Both the position numbers and the translations under genes were made by a program. A stretch of DNA of 64,000 nt, from positions 13,550,471-13,614,470 of the forward strand of contig OY987247.1 of assembly GCA_963920765.1 (NCBI GenBank), written 5' to 3'. A model generated the notes under the pieces. That model searched no databases. It was not told the origin of the DNA and saw only the letters and a program-made list of their open reading frames with translations. Position 1 is the stretch's first letter. Each line of letters opens with the position of its first letter. This DNA comes from Ulota crispa (lineage: Eukaryota; Streptophyta; Bryopsida; Orthotrichales; Orthotrichaceae). Below are positions 11,109-23,567 of this stretch, in pieces.

Positions 11109-12060
11109 GATGCGTTGATTTATGGTGATAAGGCCCTTGCCTTTGATTTATTTGCCTTGCCCCCTTCATTGCTTGTTGCCCTTTCTTTTTGATGTGCTCC
11201 TCTTCTACTTTGCACAATCATGCTACTTTCACTTGTTGTGCTCCAATGTCACCTTGACATTGTTGGTGTGGCCTTCTCTATGCTGAAGCATCATCTCCAC
11301 CTTTGACTTCAACAACTCTCCCTTTGCATCACCTAATATGGCTCTTGCCTAAGATTCCATAACGCTAATCTATCACTATGGCCTCCTTTAATCCCTTGTC
11401 CCACAACACCAACATGGTAGACAATGCTATTTGGTGAGCATAAAATGGTGAGTCATGAGCGGCTATTCAAGATCTTGTGAGCAAGAACAAGTTCTCAATT
11501 CAAAATCAATGGAATAACTAAAAAAACAGCAAGTTTTTCAAGAGATGATAGTTTACAATGCACAATTATAGAGCCTTATGTACACAATGATAGGTGAAAT
11601 TTATTGTTTTGACAAAAAACCTTGGCTCGTGGCTCTTGGCTCACAGATCCATGCTCATGAAATAGCATTGCCCCCTTGAATGCCCAACTGGTCCTTGTGA
11701 TTACCCCTCTACATTTGCTCTACAATGGTGTGGCATGTGCTCACTTAATACAATATTGTCCCCAAAAGTTGCAAAAGTCAATAGTGCATGCTACCCTCAC
11801 AAGAATTGCAAGAGCCAAGAAGTGCAACATGGGACCTAACACCGTGCTTGTGAACATTTTCACAAATTGAAATTTACAAAAATACGGAGACATTCCATGA
11901 GGCTATTTTTGACATTCCGTGATGGAGCACATGTCCATGACCACTTCCAAAAAAGACTCAAGTACTTTTTGAGGAGTGAGAGGACAATTTTTGTCTCTTT
12001 GGACATTCAGGAGTTAAAATCACCCTACCCATTGAAAGATTCATAATAAAGTTCAATTTT
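11109..12060. other. Intergenic DNA without a recognised gene
   Basis: The DNA is AT-rich with short open frames only. Phrases such as TGATGGAGCACATGTCCATGA at about 11918 resemble, inverted, CATGCTCCATCATGGAAGG inside T2, so an old repeat is likely here. I see no gene. Confidence 0.5.
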
Positions 12061-12119
12061 TCTTCTCTGTTAATTTTGCTTTTTCATTAATTTTGCTTTT
12101 TCATTAATTTTGCTTTTTT

Positions 12120-14259
12120 ATGAGCCGTAATTTGAATAGCACACATACCTACACGGAAACTGTCGTCACTCGTCAGTCGTCACCCCGCCTCAATTACCCC
12201 GCCACGACAACACTCCTCAGAATTCAAAAACTCAAACCCCGCAACAAACCATACAAGCGCGCGCTCTGCTTTGCGATCACGACTGTTGGTAAACATAATT
12301 CAAACCACAACCCTCGCACAAGTCTCTCCGCCACGTGACTGACTCCCCAGCCTCCCCACATCCCACATTCCCACCTCCATTTTCCACTCCCCCACAGCAA
12401 AAAAACCGAACCAATCACGGCAAACTACATCACCGCAAATCCTTTTCAGACAAGCCCCACAGCCCCACAACCTCACATCAGTACGCGTCACGGTGGTGCG
12501 CAACAATTTGACATTCATTCCCTGCAGCAGGCCCAGTTCGTGCCAGTGTGGGACCACGCACATGCAGCGCTCCCCCAATCCCTTGATGCAGCAGATCCTG
12601 AGAGCCTCATCATCATCACTCATCAGCAGATACGTACTCGCACAGAAATCCTTCTTTTCCCATGGATTTTTTATACAAAAACATCACCTCACCTCCTCTC
12701 CAAAGCGACCTCACAGACCTCACAGTTCATATTCCCCACCACTTGGGCTTCCGCTTTTTCAAGCTTCACACGCACCTTTAGTCATCTCCATTGCGGGTTC
12801 CCTTTCAATACTCGGAAGCGTTTCTACTGACTCGGTTTTCTCGTGAGTTCATGAGGAATGCATGATGAACTTTTGTATGTTGAGTGGTGTTGCTGTATAT
12901 TACAGTGATTGAAGTTGCTGCTGTTTATTGGATTGACAATGAAGATTAGCTGCGAATCTGGCGATGGTGGTGAGAACAACAGTCGGTTTTTTTGTTTTTA
13001 GGTGTCAGCGTGTCAGTTTTCGTCCTTGAGAGTCCTTTGTAATTGTCAGGCTTGAGTACGTTGGTTTTTTCATGTCGTACGCAGAGACGTCGTCCTTTCT
13101 TTTAAACTTTCCTTGGAATTGATGTAGGCCAGAGATCGGGGAGCTCTGTGCGTGTATTTACTTCGTAATAAGCACTGCGTTTATTGCCAACAATCTTTAT
13201 AGAAACTTTGCTGTCATCGGTTCTCAGCATGCCTCGAACTTCTTTTGCAACGCTCTGGCTGATTGGTACCATAGTCTTTTCTTTGTTCCTTGTTTTATTT
13301 CCACTTGGGTTTTGTTAGTTTGTTGAGGTTGAGACTACAGAGTACCGAGCGTGATGTTGTTAGACCTGCAGCGTTTTGTATCAATCAATCACTGCCCAAC
13401 TAGGGTTTAAGACTTTAGAGTTTCTCCACGCATTTGGAGTCTTTCCTTCTTATTTGAACTGAAGTTGTGTAGGCATGGTTCTGTTTGTTTGTTTTCCCTT
13501 GTTATTGCTGACCGTTCGGCTGGACCTTCAAAACCTACCCCCCTCATACTTGTTCATAAATACCGAAGTCTCAGGCCACGTACAATCACCTTGTCGAATC
13601 ATTCTCTTCAGATTCCACAGATGCAAAAAACCTAAGAATCATGGAATTTCTGCACAGTAATCCAGTTTCTTTTATTAGAGTAATGCTTACACTCATGTCA
13701 CTGTAGGGTTTGCTGATGTTCCTTCATTGAAAATTTAGGAGTAAACTAGAGGATGGCACTTGCTACGCTATGCATTCAACATTAGAATTTTATTAGAATT
13801 TTCATATGTTAGATAGAATGCAAAGTAAAAATTTCAGGAAGTCTTCAAATTGTATCTATCACAGAGATTGGAGATGTGATATTACAGAGGTCGGATGTGA
13901 TATTACTGAGGCCCTTGTGATATTAGTAGTATGATCTAATCTGAACAGCACTGTTGGCAAGCTTGTTTTTTGCCTTTTTGGGTGGATCAATATTAAGGTT
14001 TTAACCTCACTTTTCAAAAAATTCAAACATTACAGTTCCCGCTCATGCGAGGAATTAGTGAGTACGATTGGTGATTGAGGGTATTTGCACTGACTAACAC
14101 TTTGGAATGTGCTTTTTTTTGGTTCCTCTGGGTATGAAGAAGCAGATACCACTACAAAAGATTGCTTCCTCTATTATTATACCCAAGTATGGGTGACGTT
14201 GGAGACGAGATTTTAGTACCGGACCTTGTGAAGTTGTGATGTGATGTGAGGTACCAACG
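12120..14259 (+). promoter_or_regulatory. Probable promoter and spliced 5' leader of the GT17 gene
   Basis: From about 12120 to 12850 base composition shifts from AT-rich to C-rich/CT-rich, typical of a plant promoter or leader, and then grades into T-rich intron-like DNA up to the start codon at 14260. No frame here encodes a protein I recognise. Between 12060 and 12120 a short unit (TTTTTCATTAATTTTGC) is repeated about three times. The sequence immediately before the start, ACCAACGATGAG, is an acceptable initiation context. A leader intron is inferred from composition only. Confidence 0.3.
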
Positions 14260-17200
14260 ATGAGTTTGTGGAAGGGAATGAAGTTTTCCTCCCGAGGAGG
14301 CTCGAGCATAAGCCGGCGATTCAAGCTGGTGGTGTTGTGTTTCTGCATTTTAGCCTCGGTGGTGCCCATCGTGTTCTACAATTACCACACCATTTCCTAC
14401 TCTTTGCGACCGCTTTGGGATTCTCCTCCAAAACCCTTCCAAGTACGTGTCTCTTACAAATTTCTTGCCTTTCATGTTTTCTCTCACAAAAATCATTGAA
14501 AATACTTGTCTTTCATGCCTTTTCTTATGAATTCAAAAAACTTCCAAGTCTTTCCGTGCTTTTTCTCATAAACTTAATGAGCTTCCATGCCTTTCATGTT
14601 TTTTTCTGATGAACTCGATTGAGTCCAGTGCTGGAGAGGTGGCAGAGTAGTGTATGGAGAGAACATGATTGTACTCCCACAATCATGTCTTCTCTGTTAC
14701 CTCATGTAACCTTATGGTGTCCTTTCTCAGACCCCGTTGATTGAGCCTGACAGAATAAGACCTAATAACCAGAGTCATGAATGAGGTTATATTTCATCAG
14801 GTCTGATCTCCTCTGAAACGCTGTATTTGTGAAAATATCACATTCATTGCGTCATTACGTCATGCATTAATGTGAGTAAGTGACGTTTTTGTATGTTTAG
14901 TCAAGTTTAGCCATATACACAATGGTTTTGATTGTTCACATCCAAAAAAATCATTCTAAGTTATGTCAATGAATGTTATAGTATTGACATATTTTTGCAT
15001 TAACTTTGTATGTCATTTGACTTTCTTGAACTTGCAATAACATCACTTGTGACATTTTCATAAACACAAGGTTTCTTTTATCTTGTGAGTTCCTTTTTAT
15101 ACGCCTTGATCAAACTTGATTGAGTAGAAATTAATAATGATATTCCATCGGGAAATGGAGAATTACAACTAACACGATATTAAGTGAATTGGGAAAGAGT
15201 GGAATTTTCGGAATTTTGGGACTTTTGGTTTTTACGTTCATTACAGAGTATTCACTAAGTATTCTTCAAAGAACATAAAATCCAAAAGTCCCAAAAATTC
15301 ACTTTTCTCAATTTACTTAATATTGCGTTAGCTACAGCTTTTGCATAAAAATATCATCCTTGGCTCTCTCTTAGAACATCTTATCTCTCATACAAAGGTT
15401 GTACTTTTGTGTTCACCAAACCTTCGTACTTTTTTCTTGCTTTTTTTTTGCTTGTACTCAAGCATCCATGGCAAAGTTGTGATAGAGTTCGTTACATCTT
15501 GTCCAATAGTGTGGTACATGGAAAGGGAGAAAGGCTGATGATGATTTTGCTTGTGTCGCCATCCACTCTTTACTTTTTGTTGACGTACTAGGTTACCAGC
15601 ACGCTTGTGCTTTGTTCCATGCGTGCTTTGTTCCAGTTTCTTAGTTGTTGGTAATATTTACTTAACCTTTGCTTGGGACTGGATTCTGGAAATATACTTC
15701 ATGTGGAAGAAGCTCCTTTTTAAGGATTTGGACTAAGTGTATGTATGTGTGTTTGCAGATCATCCCTCACTATTATGCTGAAGGCACCTCTATATCGCAA
15801 CTCTGTAAAATTCATGGCTGGACTGAACGGAACACCCCACGCAGGGTTTTTGATGCAGTTATTTTCAGCAATGAGATTGACATTCTAGAGATCCGCATGC
15901 GAGTACGTTGAACCTTGTTTTTCTTCCATTCTAATTCTATTCTTTGTCATTTCATTACTTTTTGATAACCTATAATGCTCTTGGAATGCTTTTGGAATGC
16001 AACTGAAAAAACAGTTTTATGTAACCCTAATTCTATCAAAGTAGTTGCATGAATATTGTGAAGAAAGGATCTTTTGGAGGTTTGATTTTGGAGAATCTTT
16101 GTAGACAAGATTGATGCTAGCAAACTTGGTTGTACATAGCATGGTTTTCTAAATTTCTTCCTTTCATTTTATCTTGTTGAGAAATAAGTAAAAAGCGCAC
16201 ATGAACATCTAAATGTATCTAGTGGTTAGCTTTAACGTCAAAAGTTCCCAAGTTAATAATAGAAAATCCACTTGGTACTTGGTAGCATAGCCAATGGTCA
16301 ATTGCAATAGTTTTCTAAAACCCATGTCTATTATCCAACTCCTAAACACATGGAAGTCACTATCATTTGACAACTTGAACACTTGCAAATTTACTTCTAG
16401 TTTTTTTGAAACAAAATGGCATATGAATCATGTTTTTGCTAAGATAATCATTGTGTAGTTGAAATTGCTAATCCCTTCTAATTTCTTGGTTAGGAATAAC
16501 CTACTCATGTTACAACCTATCAACGTTAATTAACACAATTTCTAATGGAAAAAATGTGGTTTTCTGTAGTTCCTTTAGAGGCGTAGTTCCACTAATAAAA
16601 AAACATGTTTGTAATGAATGTGAACTTTGTTGAGAATGATTGTAGTGAGTCATTGTGAACAACCTTCAATTGTTGTGAACAAACTTCAATCATTGTGGAC
16701 AATTTTTGCAGTCATTTTGGACATGCTACTACTCGTGAGTACTGCGGAGTCCACAAGGTTCTTGGGCTAATGGACTTGAAGTGGGTTGTGCCGTGCTTTG
16801 CAGGAGCTCATGCCTTTTGTAACCAAGTTCATAGTCTTGGAGTCAAACGCAACTTTCACAGGTCAACGAAAGCCTCTCTTCTTTCAAGAGCACAAACAAA
16901 GCCGCTTCCAATTCATTCAGAACCAACTCCAGCACATCGTGTTGCCAAGCCGCCCTTTCATACCAAACGAGGACCCCTTTTTAAATGAGCGTTATCACCG
17001 ACAAGCCATGCATCGTGCTCTCGTCCAATCAGGTCAGTGATGTATTCTTCACCTGTTTTTCTCCACCATTTTACATCCAATTCATTTTTGCAATTCATTT
17101 TATATTCATCCAAAATAATTCAAATATGGGAACAACATCACATAATAATTACAAATAGAGGCACTTTTTTAATATTCATTATCAATAGGGGCACAACTAA

Positions 17201-19440
17201 CAAGATTGTTGTTATTCTATTAACCTTCAGCCAGCCAACAAACCATACCATATAAACTTTTGTTTAAAATGCAGTGGAATATCCAGTGCCCTGTAGAAGG
17301 AACAATTCAAGAAAAGTTACGTACAACAGCCGCTGCACATGTGAACTGTGGGCTAGTGATATCCTCAAACGTACTAAAGGAATAGTGCAATGAGCCATGA
17401 GCAATCCGCAACTAGTACGAGTCAAAAGCCAGCACAACAATAACAACAAACAAACAAAGGGCAAAAGGAACAAAACCATGAGTAAAGAGCAACGGCACAA
17501 TGTCTTATGGGGGGTTTGCTCCTGTTTATAATGACTTGCAATGCTACTATTGTAGGTATGTCCCTACTTATTATAACTTCTTTCAAAACTGCACCACCTC
17601 TCATGTTACAATCAATTTATGATTTCCTACCCTTACTTGTAAATTCCCCAAAACAAAAGCTTTTGTTAATGGAATCAGACCTGACAAAAGAAACCTTTTC
17701 TTCTCTTTGTCCGGTATTTGCTTTTCTTCTTCACAAATGCAGGTTTCAAGGTTAATCGTTTTCTAGTATTTGTTCAACTTTCACTTTTTCGTTTTTCACC
17801 ACTGTTGTCACATTGGACCAACCATCAACTCCTCAAGGCCTCGACCACTTGCCTGTTTGGCGCAAATGCAAATTGTCAAGGTGCAAACATAGGGTGTGTG
17901 TGTGTGTTTTTTATTTTTTATTTATTTGTTTTTATATAAAGATCAAGACATAGACACAACCCTACATCCATGCCTTGATGTCTACACCCTGATTCCGGCA
18001 TAGACAACCACGTTGCCTAGTCCGAACTACTTGCTTGTCTTATCCTCTACCCTAAACTTGCCCAAAGTAACAAACGTGTTTTTCACATGTTTCCATATTT
18101 TTCACATGTCTCCATGTTTTTCACATGTTTCCATGTTTTTCACATATTTCCATACTTCTCACATGTTTTTCAGATGTTTCCATATTTTTCACATCTTTCC
18201 ATGTTTTTCCACAGGTTTGCAAGAGGGAGACTTGCTAATCACAGCTGACGTGGACGAGATACCATCAGCGCACACAATCCGCCTACTGCAGAACTGCGAA
18301 GGATATCCACCGCACTTGCACCTGCAGCTACGCAACTACATCTACTCCTTCGAGTTCCCGGTAGATTTCAACAGTTGGAGGTCCAGTGTCCAGATCTACA
18401 GACGCACCACCTCCGGGTACTGTCACAAGGAACAAAGTAGTCTTACAATGTCATCAGTAATGGACTAACTTATCTGATACTGAATGGAGGCTGAAGCTTT
18501 GATATATATACAAGTGTCTATACCAGCGTTCTTTTAACGGAAAGTTTCATGGATACCCCTGAAGTTTGTAATGATTTCATAGATACCCCTGCTTTTTCAG
18601 AAATTTCACAGATACCCTTGGACCAAAAATTTTAAGCATTTTTGTTTGTTTGTTGTGCATGTCACTTTTCCTTCTCCCTTTGTTTGTACGCTACTTCTTT
18701 CTTGTTATGCGTGCGCACAAAGAAAGAAGGGAAGTGACATGCACAACAAAAAAACACCTAAACTTTTTGATCCAAGGGTATTTGTAAAATTTCTGAAAAA
18801 GCAGGGGTATCTATGAAATTACTGCAAACTTCAGGGGTATCCTTGAAGTTTTCCCTTCTTTAAATTGGCTAAACTTAGCTATATTGTTAACAAAATTTTC
18901 ATGCCGCTGAAAAGAAATGTAAATTTTTCAGTGTTAAATTAGAAAATTTTAGCTTTTTAGCAGTATTTTTAACCACTTGTGCTGAAAGTGAAAATCATGT
19001 TTGAGATCACTGACTCTATACCTAATACTGTAGCCTCCATGGATGAGTGTAAACCTAATGTTTTTAAATCTAACAGGTACTCCCACGCCCGCCACTCCGA
19101 CTCCCTCCTGGCCGACGCAGGATGGCATTGCAGCTTCTGCTTCCGCTACATCCACGACTTCGTCTTCAAAATGCAGGCTTACTCTCATGCTGACCGAGTT
19201 CGGCGTCCCTCGTATTTGAACCCCGAGAGGATTCAAGCCATTGTGTGCAAAGGGACTGACATCTTCGACATGCTTCCCGAAGAGTTCAGCTTCAAAGATC
19301 TCCTTTCCAAGTTGGGTGCTGTGGGACGGTCGTTTTCTGGTGTGCACTTGCCGAAGAGCTTGCTGGAGAATTGTACCACTTTCAAGTTCCTGTTGCCTGG
19401 GAATTGCCTTCGTGAGAAAGAGCCTGGTGGGATGAGGTAG
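14260..19440 (+). CDS. Glycosyltransferase family 17 (beta-1,4-GlcNAc transferase type), 5 exons
   Basis: GT17 proteins are Golgi type II membrane proteins related to beta-1,4-mannosyl-glycoprotein 4-beta-N-acetylglucosaminyltransferase; the acceptor of the plant members is poorly defined. Exons: 14260-14442, 15759-15902, 16804-17032, 18215-18416 and 19077-19440, all GT-AG with matching phases, giving 373 aa. Residues about 21-44 form a signal anchor after a basic N-terminus (SRRF, then a hydrophobic run). The catalytic region includes VFDAVIFSNEIDILEIR, the probable metal-binding DVD in LLITADVDEIPS (197-199), LRNYIYSFEFPVD, LLADAGWHCSFCFR and the terminal FLLPGNCLRE, all close to plant GT17 proteins. 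Introns are long (0.7-1.3 kb) and hold repeats: a 20-bp-type array at about 18083-18212 in intron 3 and a MITE at 18538-18855 in intron 4. Confidence 0.92.
15169..15331. mobile_element. Inverted-repeat element, family N, in GT17 intron 1
   Basis: About 163 bp with ends CTAACACGATATTAAGTGAATTGGG and the matching complement CTCAATTTACTTAATATTGCGTTAG. Internal arms include CTTTTGG/CCAAAAG. The ends resemble those of longer elements at 52408 and 23568. Confidence 0.65.
18083..18212. repeat. Short tandem array in GT17 intron 3
   Basis: Imperfect units of about 20 bp built on TTTCACATGTTTCCATGTTT are repeated six to seven times, ending directly at the splice acceptor of exon 4 (exon starts at 18215). 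The array is pyrimidine-rich, so it also supplies the polypyrimidine tract of this acceptor. Confidence 0.8.
18538..18855. mobile_element. GGGAAA-type long-TIR MITE, copy 1
   Basis: The element is about 318 bp, with near-palindromic arms of about 100 bp. The left arm begins GGAAAGTTTCATGGATACCCC and the right arm ends with its complement, GGGGTATCCTTGAAGTTTTCCC. It is flanked by TTCTTTTAA on the left and TTCTTTAAA on the right, a likely 9-10 bp target duplication with one change. It has no coding capacity. Related copies lie at about 32620, 38968 and 59965, with single arms at 56216 and 63905. Confidence 0.85.
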
Positions 19441-19593
19441 GCAAAGCAGCTTGGATGAGATTTTGGTAAGACGTGTTGATTGATCAGGGTTAATCGGCAG
19501 GGCATGTTTTTATTGGAATTGCCAGCCTTTAGTTGTCTAAATTCTACTGGGTAATGAATGGAGGGACCGGTCCACATCGGTCTAAATTTGTTT

Positions 19594-19735
19594 AGCAAGA
19601 ATTGGCAAGAATTGGCAAGAATTGGCAAGAACTCGCAAGAACTCGCAAGAACTTGCAAGAATTGGTGAGAATTGGTGAGAATCCACAAGAATTGGGGAGA
19701 GTTGGGGAGAATTGACAAGAATTGACTACATTATG
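19594..19735. repeat. 10-bp tandem repeat (GCAAGAATTG)
   Basis: About fourteen units of a 10-bp motif, GCAAGAATTG with variants such as GCAAGAACTC and GTGAGAATTG, lie 150 bp after the GT17 stop codon. This could be within the 3' UTR. Variation falls into blocks, which suggests stepwise expansion. Confidence 0.85.
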
Positions 19736-20214
19736 CCACAAAAATGCTCTTATTGTCATATTGGGCGGATTGGAGTCATTCATAGTGTAAGAGCGGATAG
19801 ATGGATAGATAGAGTACCACTATGATTGTGTATATTAGGTTTGGACAAATTAGGGTTTGGGTTTCAAAAACATGTTTGTAAAAACGTCCTTGAATATGTC
19901 TGAATATGAGAAAAGAGTTTATGCAAATGCCATATTTAACTAAATATCAAGATTGTTCATGCAAATATGGACTTTGGAGATTTGAATTCATTAGAAGATT
20001 TTTGAATGTATTTAGAAGAGAGATCAAGGTACAAGCATGGACTAAGGTATAAGCATGGACTAGTATTTTTTCAACATTCCAAGAGAGGTTTCTATTGAGG
20101 AATGAGAGAGATTTAGGTACAAACATCAACTAGTCTTTTATTGAAAGAGAACTGATCTCTCAAGGTACAAGCATTGGTTGGCTTTGCGTCGAGAGACAAT
20201 TGGTTGGTCTTCCT

Positions 20215-20995
20215 TTAACCCCTAAAGGATCAAAGAGCCCAATATGGCCAAATGGGGTTCTTGGAGGTGTAAAAGTAGACAAAAAGGCATTGCATGCTCA
20301 AGTTTTGATCTGTCACTCAAGTCCAAATGGAGCCAAAAGTTCAACAAAACTTTTGGATTGGCTTGTTGTTCCTTGAAGCCTCTAGATTTTGCATCCAAAC
20401 ATTTGAATTTACTATTTTTAATATTAAAAGTATTAGTGGGAGTGTATACAGGCATTGTACATTGCATTGTGGATGGAGGAATTTTGGACGGGATGGGTTG
20501 GAAGCCCACACTCCCATGTATAGGGGAGAAGGTTGGTGATGTGTCACTTTTTTTCTCTCAATTGGGCAAGGTTTTTGTAGCTCTAAAGTAGTGAGCCAGC
20601 TAGATCCACTTAAATTGAATGACCATAAGTTTTGGAGTTTTTTCCCATTTGAGGAATTTTTTTTTCCATCAAGTATAGCTAAACACATTCTCATCACTCT
20701 CATGGGATCAACCTTTAGTTTTTATTTTTTTTTGGGAAAATCACATCAAAGTCCAAAATTCATAATGTGAACTACTCAAATTAACAAATATGAGATTCTC
20801 AATGGTGGGAATTTTGCAAATTTACTTGGATTTTGAAATCAGACCAGCCTTAAACTTTTGATTTATAACTAGGTATAAAATGACCGGTTTGGATTGTGTA
20901 AATACTTGTTCAACTTTCTAAAAATTGAAAGAATGTGTTGAAAGTTCCATATTGGAGGAATGCTAAATTTCCTTAGCAAGACGCTTAGGGGTTAA
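20215..20995. mobile_element. TTAA-flanked element T3
   Basis: Starts TTAACCCCTAAAGGATC and ends GACGCTTAGGGGTTAA, 781 bp. The terminal 12-13 bp are inverted copies. The interior frames are short and unrecognised; the longest (115 codons) shows no known domain. Confidence 0.7.
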
Positions 20996-21828
20996 GGGAT
21001 CTTCCCATACACATTGTTAGGGGCTATAAACAAGTACTACTTGAAATCTCTTTCTGCCTCACAAAATTGTGTTAATTATGGACTTTGAAAAATCCGTATT
21101 TAGATAAATATGACATTTAGATCTTATTAAATGATTTGACATTGAGCAAGGTGCAGCGAATTTGATGGACATGTGTTGGACTAGGTAGATGGGTGGCATG
21201 GAAAAGCTCTAGATCCACAATGGAGGATACGGTACTATAAAATAGTGTTTGGGAAAATTTTGAGCTTCCTTCACAAAAATCCTACATTTCTCATTTTCAA
21301 CCAAGTTTTTAGTGCTTGCATTGGATATTGCCTACGTACTTATACTATAATTAAGTATTTTCCAACAAAATTCTCAATTTCTTGAACTTGATTCAAATTT
21401 CAACCAATATTATTGTCATTTCATATGGCTGACTTTCTATAGTTTTTTGGATCTCCCCGCTTATTGCTATAGAAAAACAATAAAAATCAGCTTATCAATT
21501 GATCCTGGTAGGTGCCAAAAAAAATTTGCTGGAAAATCGCTAGATATGATTGTGGGTGAAAGAAACTTGTCATTTTCTCACAAAACCAAAATTGAAGATT
21601 GTTTGTGCAACGGACCCTCCTTGTAGATAAGCACATGACATGAGCAGCATTTTTATAAAAAAATTCCACCTGATAAGTTTTTTTTTTTTTAATTTTTAAA
21701 GCTGGCTGTGACTTTTTAATAGAACCATTCTACTTTGTGAACTGCCATATTCTGATAGTAAGGTTCCAGGAGATGTCTTCTTTCTATAATAGAACAGGGT
21801 GTCCGTATGTATGTATTAATTAAGAGGG

Positions 21829-21970
21829 TGTTGCATGATAAAATTGCACATGGACCATGGGGAGGGCATGCATGGGGCCATGGGAGGTTGATAAAAATTA
21901 AGAGGGGGTTTCATGATAAAATGTCCATATGTATGTATGGGTTGGGGCATGCATGGGGCCATGGGGGGTG
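21829..21970. repeat. Imperfect direct duplication
   Basis: Two copies of a unit of about 75 bp: CATGATAAAATTGCACATGG and CATGATAAAATGTCCATATG, each followed by GGCATGCATGGGGCCATGGG and a GATAAAAATTA-like end. Confidence 0.7.
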
Positions 21971-22041
21971 ATAAAAATAATCATAAAAATTTCTCGGATT
22001 GATATCTCACTTGTCATACATTAAAAATAACGATTAAAAAA

Positions 22042-22451
22042 GGGAATTGATATGTGCACACCGGGGGTTGATATTTGCTCACCCCATGGGAGGTAAATTG
22101 TAGATTTCTACCATCAAAAAGTTGAATTTGAGAATTTTGAATTTAGATTTGGAGTTATAAACCATGGTTTACTTTAGAACCATTAAAAAGTTTGCAATTG
22201 AACAACACCCAATGAAAAAGCTTATCCTTTACAAACAAAAGTAAATGTAACACTTTTTCCCCTAGCTAAGCTTTTTCATTGAGTGTTGTTTAATTGCAAC
22301 TTTTTTTTTATGGTTCTAGTGTAAACCATGGTCTCTAACTCCAAATCTAAATTCAAAATTCTCAAATTTAGCTTTTTGATGGTAGAAATCTACAATTTAC
22401 CTCCCAGGGGGTGTGCAAATATCAATCCTTAGTGTGCACACATCAATTCCC
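22042..22451. mobile_element. Foldback element near 22.2 kb
   Basis: About 410 bp. It starts GGGAATTGATATGTGCACAC and ends with its complement GTGCACACATCAATTCCC. Arms of roughly 130 bp match, including TAAATTGTAGATTTCTACCATC and its complement, with TTATAAACCATGGTTTAC near the centre. The flanks TTAAAAAA and TTAAAAAT suggest an 8-bp target duplication, compatible with a hAT-type element. It is non-coding. Confidence 0.8.
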
Positions 22452-22979
22452 TTAAAAATACAATTAGCCTCACTTGTCACAAAAACCATTAAAATAAGCA
22501 AATAATGTATAAATTAGCGATAGCATGACCTGATTAAGCATGCAAGAAACAATTAAAATAAACAAAACAATAAGCGTGATTAAAATAAACAATTAAAATA
22601 AACAACAAACGAATTATGGTTAAAACCTTCACCCTTAACTTATATGTTTGAAGTGGGCCCGAAGGGTGCACGGGTCCTCTAGTTTCGAAATAATAAGAGT
22701 AAAGCTCTCCCTTACACTCTAATGATTCAATACTTAGGCCTGTTTCCATTGAGATATTACTACCCGAAACAAGATGTAGTTCTACCCTTACATAAAAAAG
22801 AAAGCATAAAGGTATATTCTGACTAAGTCTAGTGATGATTCTAATAGATTTCCAGAAGCTTAAAGCTTCAGAAAAAAATTTATCTGATGAGCTTGGAAAA
22901 AGACAGGTAAGTGCCCTGAGTTTTTAGGGATGTACCAGAAAAGCATTGTTTTGTGTGTTATTAATGGGTTATGTAAAGC

Positions 22980-23216
22980 CCTTAACCCATAAATGATCAT
23001 AGGGCATAGTATATACACGGTCGTGTAATTGACATTTACTACCAATAAAAAGTTTTAATTTGGGATTTTTAGGTAGCTCATTAGAACCGCTTTGATCTAT
23101 TTTTCAACTTCTTTGTTAATCTCAACTTTGATAAAGGTGTGAATCTATTCCAAATACAAATAAAACACCTTATATTCTAGTGGCCAGAGTGCCATGCTCA
23201 AATGTTTAGGGGTTAA
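22980..23216 (-). mobile_element. TTAA-flanked MITE family B, copy 3
   Basis: It begins TTAACCCATAAATGATC and ends CAAATGTTTAGGGGTTAA, 237 bp, inverted relative to copies at 3083, 39775 and 58409. Shared internal blocks include AGGGCATAGTATATAC, TTTACTACCAATAAAAAG and GAATCTATTCCAAATACAAA. Confidence 0.8.
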
Positions 23217-23567
23217 ACAACAATCCAAGAAACTTAAGGTTTACAAAACATTAGGAAATACATGCAAAAAATTATAAAAACACATGCAAAACTTTAAAAG
23301 ACACATGGATAACTTGAGAGGTGTATGTAAAACATCAATATATGTATGCAAAATATGAAGAAATCTTCAAATATTTAGGGTCATAAAGAAGTTCATGATT
23401 ATCCAAAGTTGCAAAATTAAAGTTAAAATATATATACACTTGAGATTTGCAAGATTAGGAGATACATGCAAAATGCCTAAACGTACATACATAACATCAA
23501 AAATTTATATGTGTAAAATATCAAGAGGTACATACAAAACATGGAGAAACCTCTAAATGTTTAGGAA

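Noticed and set aside
12120..12846. Frames of 60-117 codons on both strands
   Set aside because: C-rich promoter-like DNA; Pro/Ser/His-rich translations without conserved features.
17264..17604. Minus-strand frames with hydrophobic runs in GT17 intron 3
   Set aside because: Short, no conserved motif, located in an intron; explained by CAA-rich DNA on the opposite strand.
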